The notes under the pieces: generated by a model | What the model was told of the DNA's origin: nothing | The model's input: the letters and a program-made list of their open reading frames with translations, nothing else | Database searches by the model: none | In this document: in pieces, positions 57,916-64,000 of the stretch | Position numbering within the stretch: the stretch's first letter is position 1 | Layout: each line of letters begins with the position of its first letter | From: Bacteroidota bacterium | GTDB taxonomy: Bacteria; Bacteroidota; Bacteroidia; Flavobacteriales; Weeksellaceae | Assembly: GCA_023461035.1 (NCBI GenBank) | Contig: JAEWOD010000020.1 | Coordinates: 62,001 to 126,000 of the forward strand | Length of the DNA: 64,000 bases | Direction: 5' to 3' | Position numbers and translations under genes: made by a program

Positions 57916-60900
57916 ATGAACATTCCTTTCAAAAAATGGAACAATCTGATCGGGTTTGCACTTTTTATCATTGCTTCTCTGGTTTATTTACTGACCATGG
58001 AACGCAAACTCAGTTTTTGGGACTGTGGTGAGTACATCGTTTCTTCCGCCAAACTTGGTGTGACACATGCTCCGGGTGCCGCTTTATTTCAACTGATAGG
58101 TGCTGTATGGTCCGGATTGGCATTTGGGGACGGAAGCAAATATGCGGTAGTGATCAATTCGATGTCAGCTATCTGCAGTGCTTTGACCATCATGTTCCTT
58201 TTTTGGACGATTACCCATTTCGTTCGAAGAATGTTTTTTGTGACCAAACAAAATGAATTAATTGAAAATCCATATGAAACTGCTCTTTCCAAATCTCAAG
58301 GTTTAATTACGTTGGGAAGTGGATTGGTTGGTGCTTTGGTTTTTATGTTCAGTGATTCTTTCTGGTTTTCAGCAGCAGAGGGGGAAGTGTATGCGATGGC
58401 CTCTTTGTTTACGGCTGTTTTGATTTGGATGGGTTGTAAATGGGAAGAAGAGGCAGACCAGCAGAGAGCGAACAGATGGTTTTTATTGATTTCGCTGACC
58501 ATTGGTTTGGCAACAGGAGTCCATTTGATGGCGATTTTGGCTATTCCGATGGTCTGCTATATGTATTATGCCAAAAATTATAAATTAACCATAAAGAGTT
58601 TTATTGTTGCCAATATTTTTACGGCATTGTTTTTATGGTTTGTATTTAAAATATTGTTTTGGGCGGTCATGACATTCTTTGGTAAAACCGAAATTTATGT
58701 CGTAAATAATTTCGGATTACCTTTTAATTCCGGGACGGCTGTAGCCGGACTGATTCTGACATTGGTTTTTTATCTTGCATTTAAATACACCAAAAAATAT
58801 AATTGGAAACTGGGAAATACTTTGGTTTTGTCCATTGCCTTTATGTTAATCGGATTTTCTTGCTGGCTGGTTATTCCCATCAGAGCAAATGCCAATCCGC
58901 ACATGAACTTAAATGATCCGGACACCGCACTTGGGATGTTGGATTATTTCAACCGCGAACAATACGGTGATTGGCCCACTTTTTACGGCCCTGCTTATAC
59001 TGCTAATTTCGCTGATGACGGAATAGCTATTACGCCAAGCGGAAATTATGAAACAAAATCAAAAGGTGCCAATTATGTAAAAGATAATAGAAGTGGAAAG
59101 TATATAAAAGTATCAGACAGAAAAGATTACGTTTACAATAAGAAACACGTGATGTTTTTCCCAAAGATGTATAATAATCTTCCGGATGTGATGGAAAACT
59201 ATGCTTCGATGTATGGTTTCCCTGAATTTACCATCAACGCCGCTTACTTTAATGATATGGAAGACCATCCGGAAATTCGGGCTCAAAAAAGACAATTGGC
59301 AGAAGCCAGATTCAATGAATTGCTTCAGAAAAAACATGATGGGACTTTAAGGATTGCAGATTTGGAAAAAAATTCTGAATTGCTTGACATACAGCCACCA
59401 ACGCTGGGTCAGCAATTTAATTATTTTATGAATTTTCAGTTGGATTATATGTTTTTCCGATATTTTATGTGGAATTTTTCAGGAAAGCAAAACGATTGGG
59501 AGGGTCACATGGAAGTGACAAAAGGAAACTGGATCACAGGATTTTCTTTTCTTGATAATGCCCGTTTGGGTGACCAGTCCAAATTGCCTGCGGTTTACAA
59601 GGAAAATAAAGGTCATAATGTTTATTTTATGCTACCGCTGATTTTGGGACTTATCGGTTTCTTTGTTCAATTGAACCGGAATATGACCCATTGGTGGGCG
59701 ATTCTATCCCTTTTCTTATTGACCAGTGTCGGAATTATTTTTTATACGAGTGTCAAACCTTTTGAGCCAAGAGAAAGAGATTATGCATTGGTGAGTTCAT
59801 TTTATGCCTTTTCGATTTGGATTGGATTGGGTGTTCAGGGGATTTATTTGTTGATTAAAAAATTCAAAAAAAGAGAATTGGCGCCAACTGTTTCAGTTGT
59901 TATTTCGGCTTTATGTCTGGCAATTCCTTTGTTGATGGGCTTTCAGAATTGGGATGATCATGACCGTTCGAAAAGGGAGGGAGCCTATGCTTTGGCATAT
60001 AATTATTTGAATAATCTGGATAAAAACTCCATTCTCTTTGTTTATGGAGATAATGATACTTATCCGCTTTGGGGATTGCAGGAAACCGAATTGTTTCGGG
60101 ATGATGTGAAAATTGTAAATTATACTTTGCTTGGTTCTCCATGGAACATAGAGCAATCATTGCGTAAAACTTACAATGCACCTGCGTTGCCTTCAAAATT
60201 AGAATACAAAAATTATCAGTTGAACACAAATGATCAGGTGATGGTCGTGGCCGGAAATATCAAATCGATTTTTGGAGAATTGCACAGCATCATCAAACCG
60301 GATGCAGGATTGAGTGTCGCGGAAGTGATGAGTTTGCCTGCGGAACAGATTACGCAATATTTAGTAGATCCGGGCTATGATCCTGCCGGAATCCAGCAAT
60401 TGTACAATTCGGTAAAACCGCTGGAACAATATCTGGTAAAGGACAGTATGACGGCAAAAGAAGCATTTGACTTTTTGATGGACAATAAAAATCCGGCAAA
60501 AGCCGCATTGGCAGATTATTTCGGATATCCGGTCGGAGCAGTAAATTATCTTCCGGTGGACAAAATCGTGATTCCGGTTAATAAAGAAAATGTTTTGAAA
60601 TCTGGAATTGTTTCTGCAAAAGATGCAGATAAAATCGTGGACAAAATAACTATTACACTTGGAAAAAGACAATTATACAAATCCGAATTATTGATGATTT
60701 CGATGTTTGCAGAATACAATTGGGACAGAAGTATTTATTTCAGCGGTGGCGGAGTATCGGATCCCGGAAATATTTTTTGGTTGAGTGATTATTTGGAAAA
60801 CAATGGTTTCTCTTACAAATTGGTGCCGATTTATACCCGATTTGGAGAAAACGGAAAATTGGGAAGAAGCAATACCGATAAAATGTATGAAAATTATAAA

Positions 60901-61554
60901 TCCTTTAAATGGGCCAATTTTAATTTACCAAATGCTTCATTCTCCAACACGGATCGGAATTATACCAATTCCTATCGGAACATCGCCGTTCGTCTTGCAG
61001 ATGATTTTACGGAAAGGGGAGATAAGGCAAAAGCCAAAGAAGTGTTGGATAAAGTGATGGAGATGATTCCGGATGAGCCGAGGTATGATTATGGATTGAG
61101 CACGGAAAGAATTGCGCAAGCCTACAACAAAATCGGTGAAACCCAAAAGGCAGAAGCTCTTTTGAAAACAACCAAAGACCGATTGGTTGAGAAATTGAAT
61201 TTTTATGAAACTTTGCCTGATAACATTCGCTATACGGTATCCAGTGATTTAAGAGATGCCCGAAGCGATTATTCCCTGATGGTTTATGGTAGAGTTGATG
61301 ATTTGATCCATAAAAATGATACTGCCGGAGCCTTGGAGTTTTTTCAGTCAGAATTCCGCCCTGTCAGGGATAAATTGATCCAATCTTATCAGCAATACAA
61401 CAAAGATGGCAATATGGACGTTAGAGAACAGAATAATATAGACGGTCAGTTCAAATTTGTAAGCGAACTTTTAGGCATTGCAGAATTGATTGATACCACT
61501 TATGCAAAAAAGGAAACAGAAGAATTGTACAAAATTTTAACAAACGAAAAATAA
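57916..61554 (+). CDS. DUF2723 family protein O-mannosyltransferase-like membrane protein (GT117)
   Basis: A 1212-residue membrane protein. The first 330 residues and the region 560-680 hold about twelve helices. The DUF2723 signature is the first loop SFWDCGEYIVSSAKLGVTHA followed by PGAALFQLIG, with the acidic Asp-Cys-Gly-Glu expected to bind the lipid-linked sugar donor as in PMT/GT-C enzymes. The remainder (680-1212) is soluble, with a TPR-like helical end (GETQKAEALLKTTKDRLVEK). Bacteroidota use O-glycosylation of exported proteins; this family is the likely transferase. Followed at 12 bases by a small barrel-protein gene. Confidence 0.92.
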   Translation: MNIPFKKWNNLIGFALFIIASLVYLLTMERKLSFWDCGEYIVSSAKLGVTHAPGAALFQLIGAVWSGLAFGDGSKYAVVINSMSAICSALTIMFLFWTITHFVRRMFFVTKQNELIENPYETALSKSQGLITLGSGLVGALVFMFSDSFWFSAAEGEVYAMASLFTAVLIWMGCKWEEEADQQRANRWFLLISLTIGLATGVHLMAILAIPMVCYMYYAKNYKLTIKSFIVANIFTALFLWFVFKILFWAVMTFFGKTEIYVVNNFGLPFNSGTAVAGLILTLVFYLAFKYTKKYNWKLGNTLVLSIAFMLIGFSCWLVIPIRANANPHMNLNDPDTALGMLDYFNREQYGDWPTFYGPAYTANFADDGIAITPSGNYETKSKGANYVKDNRSGKYIKVSDRKDYVYNKKHVMFFPKMYNNLPDVMENYASMYGFPEFTINAAYFNDMEDHPEIRAQKRQLAEARFNELLQKKHDGTLRIADLEKNSELLDIQPPTLGQQFNYFMNFQLDYMFFRYFMWNFSGKQNDWEGHMEVTKGNWITGFSFLDNARLGDQSKLPAVYKENKGHNVYFMLPLILGLIGFFVQLNRNMTHWWAILSLFLLTSVGIIFYTSVKPFEPRERDYALVSSFYAFSIWIGLGVQGIYLLIKKFKKRELAPTVSVVISALCLAIPLLMGFQNWDDHDRSKREGAYALAYNYLNNLDKNSILFVYGDNDTYPLWGLQETELFRDDVKIVNYTLLGSPWNIEQSLRKTYNAPALPSKLEYKNYQLNTNDQVMVVAGNIKSIFGELHSIIKPDAGLSVAEVMSLPAEQITQYLVDPGYDPAGIQQLYNSVKPLEQYLVKDSMTAKEAFDFLMDNKNPAKAALADYFGYPVGAVNYLPVDKIVIPVNKENVLKSGIVSAKDADKIVDKITITLGKRQLYKSELLMISMFAEYNWDRSIYFSGGGVSDPGNIFWLSDYLENNGFSYKLVPIYTRFGENGKLGRSNTDKMYENYKSFKWANFNLPNASFSNTDRNYTNSYRNIAVRLADDFTERGDKAKAKEVLDKVMEMIPDEPRYDYGLSTERIAQAYNKIGETQKAEALLKTTKDRLVEKLNFYETLPDNIRYTVSSDLRDARSDYSLMVYGRVDDLIHKNDTAGALEFFQSEFRPVRDKLIQSYQQYNKDGNMDVREQNNIDGQFKFVSELLGIAELIDTTYAKKETEELYKILTNEK

Positions 61555-61566
61555 AATTAGAAACTT

Positions 61567-62085
61567 ATGAAAAAATTGATTTTCAGCGCTGCGTTGGCAG
61601 TAATTGGTTTGGTGTCTGTAAATGCGCAGGAAGGTTTGAAAGCAGGTGCTCATATTGGAGTTCCGGCAGGGAATTCGACAGATTATTTTGGAGTTAATTT
61701 TGGGGCGGATATTTCCTATCTCTATCCGGTTATGGAAAATTTTCATGTAGGAGGTGCGATTGCAGTTGATTTATTTTCGGGCAAAGAAATTACGGGTACC
61801 GGTACCAAAATAAAAGGATTGACAATGCTTCCAATTGCGGCAAGTGCCCAATACGACTTTTTGGATCAGTTCTTTGCAGGAGTTGACTTAGGTTACGCTT
61901 TAAGTCTGAATAAGGATTACAATGGAGGATTTTATTTTCAACCAAAAGGAGGTTGGCAAAATGAATATTTTCAGGCTTTTGTTTTTCTGAAAGGTATTTC
62001 TTCAAGTGTTGATGTGGTTACACCTTATTACAGTAACTTTTCAAATATTATGACCATAGGTGTCGGAGGAGCTTATAAATTTTAA
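61567..62085 (+). CDS. small outer-membrane beta-barrel-like protein
   Basis: A 172-residue exported protein: signal peptide KKLIFSAALAVIGLVSVNAQ, then strands with Gly and aromatic residues (GLKAGAHIGVPAGNSTDYFG, LPIAASAQYDFLDQFFAGVD) and the C-terminal IMTIGVGGAYKF with a terminal Phe, as in outer-membrane barrels. No specific family. It lies 12 bases after the DUF2723 gene and is closed by a strong terminator. Confidence 0.85.
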   Translation: MKKLIFSAALAVIGLVSVNAQEGLKAGAHIGVPAGNSTDYFGVNFGADISYLYPVMENFHVGGAIAVDLFSGKEITGTGTKIKGLTMLPIAASAQYDFLDQFFAGVDLGYALSLNKDYNGGFYFQPKGGWQNEYFQAFVFLKGISSSVDVVTPYYSNFSNIMTIGVGGAYKF

Positions 62086-62105
62086 GAATAAATAATTACC
62101 CAAAT

Positions 62106-62144
62106 AAAACACCTGTCAGGTTTTGAAAACCTGACAGGTGTTTT
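62106..62144. terminator. bidirectional terminator, 39-base palindrome
   Basis: AAAACACCTGTCAGGTTTT, one G, and its exact complement form a 19-bp perfect inverted repeat. The ACCTGTCAGGT core resembles the AACCTTGTCAAGGTT elements seen elsewhere. It separates the barrel-protein gene from the convergent kinase gene. Confidence 0.85.
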
Positions 62145-62170
62145 TATTTTACTTCTTATACAATTCAACT

Positions 62171-62785
62171 TTAAAACAACCCGTTTATCTCCGCATCGAC
62201 TTTATCATAGATAAAACTTAAATCTTCAGCATTATTCACAAAATCAAGATTATCCACATCTATGATCAGTAATTTTCCTTCATCATAGGTTTTCACCCAT
62301 TCCTCATATTTATCATTCAAGCGGCTGAGGTACTCGATGCTGATGGAACTCTCATATTCGCGACCTCTGAGCTGGATTTGTTTTACCAGTGTAGGAATGG
62401 AAGCCCGCAGGTAAATCAACAAATCAGGTGCTTGCACAAATGAATTCATCAGATCAAAAACCGTTAGGTAATTTTCATAATCCCGCGTCATCAGAAGTCC
62501 CATATCATGCAGATTGCTTGCAAAAATATGCGCATCTTCGTGTATGGTTCTGTCCTGAATGATGTTTTCACCGCTCTCGCGAATTTCTTTAATCTGGTTA
62601 AATCGGCTTCCCAAAAAATAAATCTGAAGGTTAAACGCCCATTTTTCCATATCGTTATAGAAGTCGTCCAGATAAGGATTTTGGTCAACGCTCTCAAACT
62701 GAGGTTTCCAACGAAAATTTTTGGCCAATAATTGTGTCAGGGTCGTTTTTCCGGCACCTATGTTTCCAGCGATAGCAATGTGCAT
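62171..62785 (-). CDS. deoxynucleoside kinase
   Basis: A 204-residue kinase of the dNK/dGK/dCK family. The P-loop GNIGAGKTTLTQLLA is at the start; QNPYLDDFYNDMEKWAF and the DRTIHEDAHIFA segment with the ERS-like Asp-Arg follow; the lid contains IQLRGREYESSISIEYL. It phosphorylates a deoxynucleoside for salvage. It is 2 bases downstream of the secreted beta-propeller-like gene, so they are coupled, though their link is not obvious. Confidence 0.93.
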   Translation of the reverse strand: MHIAIAGNIGAGKTTLTQLLAKNFRWKPQFESVDQNPYLDDFYNDMEKWAFNLQIYFLGSRFNQIKEIRESGENIIQDRTIHEDAHIFASNLHDMGLLMTRDYENYLTVFDLMNSFVQAPDLLIYLRASIPTLVKQIQLRGREYESSISIEYLSRLNDKYEEWVKTYDEGKLLIIDVDNLDFVNNAEDLSFIYDKVDAEINGLF

Positions 62786-62787
62786 TT

Positions 62788-63588
62788 TTAAAGGTTTTTT
62801 TGGAATTCGTAAAGATAAACAACCCTGTCTTTTAAGCCAAACAGAAATCGACTATTTACTGAAAAATAATCAAAAGTGTCAGCAAAAGGGATTTCTTTTA
62901 TTTCTTTTGAATTTAAATCCAATTGATAGATTTTTTTCTTTTGAGAAAAATAAAATGAGCCATTTCGTAAATAAATCTGTTCAAATTCCTGAAAAGGAAT
63001 GACCGATTCCAGATTGGCATATTCGTCAAACCGAAGGATTTTACGAAACCCGATGAGATAAATTTTGTTTTGATGATAAATCAAATCCGAATAAAATTCA
63101 TCACCTGTTTTTTCAGTCAGAATCACCGACTGGCGGATTGCTTTTTTATCCCTATAATTCCACAAAACCAATCTTTGCAACACCGGATCATAACCCCAGA
63201 GGAAATTATTGTCCACCAGAGCCGAAAGCGTGGGTGAGAAATTGGTTTCGATGGGGAATTCTATCAAATCCTGTACTTGATTGAGTTGGTTGTCCAGCAC
63301 CAAAAGGTTAAAAAGTGCTGATTTCAGCGTGATTTGTAAAATGTTCTGGGTATTTAAATTTTCCAAAACCGTTTGGTTGGAAAAAGTTTTCCGTTTCCGG
63401 GTTTGAAAATCGATTTTATTGAGTTCGGTAAAATTCCGGATATAATAAATGTTTTGAAAATCATCCACTTCGAAATCCGTGATGCTGTCACGGGTTTCGA
63501 TAGAAATGGAATCAATGGGTTTGATGTCTTGGGCGTTTGGCAACACCCAAAAACCAATAAGAAGCAATATGCAAACCGACAATTTCAC
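62788..63588 (-). CDS. exported protein of unknown function, propeller-like
   Basis: A 266-residue protein with a signal peptide (VKLSVCILLLIGFWVLPNAQ). The mature part is made of short strands with repeating patterns such as DFEVDDFQNIYYI, NNFLWGYDPVLQRLVLWNY, DLIYHQNKIYLIG and DYFSVNSRFLFGLKDRVVYL, suggesting a small beta-propeller. I prefer GTG 63588 to the TTG at 63597, which lies in a TTAATTTG promoter-like element. It is 2 bases upstream of the deoxynucleoside kinase gene, an odd pairing of an exported protein with a cytosolic enzyme, seen also in some relatives as a conserved arrangement by my recollection only. Confidence 0.8.
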   Translation of the reverse strand: MKLSVCILLLIGFWVLPNAQDIKPIDSISIETRDSITDFEVDDFQNIYYIRNFTELNKIDFQTRKRKTFSNQTVLENLNTQNILQITLKSALFNLLVLDNQLNQVQDLIEFPIETNFSPTLSALVDNNFLWGYDPVLQRLVLWNYRDKKAIRQSVILTEKTGDEFYSDLIYHQNKIYLIGFRKILRFDEYANLESVIPFQEFEQIYLRNGSFYFSQKKKIYQLDLNSKEIKEIPFADTFDYFSVNSRFLFGLKDRVVYLYEFQKNL

Positions 63589-63716
63589 GTTTGCCAAATT
63601 AATGAATTATTCTCCAAAAATGATATTATGCTAAACTTATTTCAAACATAAAATTTCGGCATCTTCTCTCAACAATTAAAATGAAAGATTAGCCTAATTT
63701 TTAAGCCGTCAATAGA

Positions 63717-64000
63717 TTAACTCAAATCAGTATTTAGATAGGTTTTCTCGATGTAATCCGCTTGATTGGCAATTTCATGGATAACCTTTAAAAGCTCATC
63801 CGGATGCTGCTGTGCCAAATAAACCGGAAAGATGCTTTGGGTATAAATTCCTTCTACTTCCGTTCCGTCAGATTTTGTATATTTTTTCAGACAAATGCTT
63901 CCCAAACTCATGTGGTTGGCCTCTCTCAACAGTTGAATCGGGCTGAGCTGGTCAGAAAAATCGGCAATATGGCTTCTGATAAAAAGTAAATCACGGTCGT
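63717..64000 (-). CDS. C-terminal part of an unidentified protein, cut by the window edge
   Basis: The frame stays open from the window edge to TAA at 63717: 93 residues beginning DRDLLFIRSHIADFSDQLSP. The first in-window TTG or ATG (63929, 63911) is internal, so the 5' end lies beyond base 64000. The visible part contains LREANHMSLGSICLKKYTKS and IYTQSIFPVYLAQQHPDELL and looks helical and cytoplasmic. I do not recognise it with confidence. Confidence 0.7.
   Translation of the reverse strand, partial: DRDLLFIRSHIADFSDQLSPIQLLREANHMSLGSICLKKYTKSDGTEVEGIYTQSIFPVYLAQQHPDELLKVIHEIANQADYIEKTYLNTDLS

Overview
The window is chromosomal DNA of a Bacteroidota bacterium, most likely order Flavobacteriales. 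Supporting points: low G+C coding sequence; no obvious Shine-Dalgarno sequences; many start codons preceded within 2 to 25 bases by the Bacteroidota -7 element TAnnTTTG; a lone sucC; a eukaryote/archaea-type ProS; RprX/RprY-like two-component genes; a DUF2723 O-mannosyltransferase-like protein; DUF5916 and FadL-like outer-membrane proteins; and the cluster DUF177-rpmF-accB-accC. I see no rRNA, tRNA, IS element, phage gene or CRISPR array. No gene-free stretch exceeds 300 bases; the longest are 1-222, 37046-37262 and 44948-45162, and all three hold terminators and repeats rather than genes.

Layout. 223-1416: sucC. 1560-4226: a compact, very AT-rich four-gene operon (a large lipoprotein with a Gly-rich linker, a four-helix membrane protein, a secreted protein and a 58-residue membrane protein) with its own promoter and terminator, facing an XRE regulator (4390-4752). 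4753-6883: a sensor kinase and response regulator, divergent from a small exported protein (7020-7436) across three TTAACC repeats spaced 11 bp. 7509-12576: DUF5916 barrel protein, a lipoprotein esterase, a beta-lactamase-fold hydrolase and a VOC protein. 12584-13906: a queuosine-precursor transporter and a ParDE pair. 14014-21778: a GT39-type membrane glycosyltransferase, the dapF-mltG operon, a DegQ/HtrA protease, a small barrel protein and a berberine-bridge-type flavoprotein. 21717-23655: an LpxH-like phosphoesterase and a glycosyltransferase. 23818-30298: LolD, a polytopic membrane protein, DUF2400, an MsbA-like exporter, MscS and a carboxylesterase. 30449-35136: pdxA, an unknown protein, DUF177, rpmF, accB and accC. 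35299-42801: a duplicated tetracysteine protein, a MATE pump, an M48 protease, mutS, an SpoU methyltransferase, a short MBOAT-like protein and a bestrophin. 42873-44947: yidD-lgt-DUF192-mscL. 45163-56214: an OmpA protein, folK, sppA, a TonB-type outer-membrane protein, a small exported protein, proS, a Trp/Gly/Tyr-rich lipoprotein and a FadL-like channel. 56288 to the end: guaB, the DUF2723 glycosyltransferase, a small barrel protein, a deoxynucleoside kinase, a secreted protein of unknown function and the 3' end of an unidentified gene cut by the window edge.

By theme, the region is dominated by envelope biogenesis and stress: lipoprotein maturation and export (lgt, lolD), peptidoglycan (dapF, mltG), protein quality control (degQ, sppA, M48), osmotic valves (mscS, mscL), protein and lipid glycosylation (GT39, DUF2723, the LpxH-like/GT pair) and outer-membrane barrels. 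Housekeeping genes (sucC, mutS, guaB, proS, accBC, pdxA, folK) are interspersed. The most unusual parts are the four-gene AT-rich lipoprotein operon, the 11-bp-spaced regulator sites, promoters that lie on or next to start codons, the duplicated Cys4 protein, and a Trp-rich lipoprotein whose repeat is conserved in protein but not in DNA.
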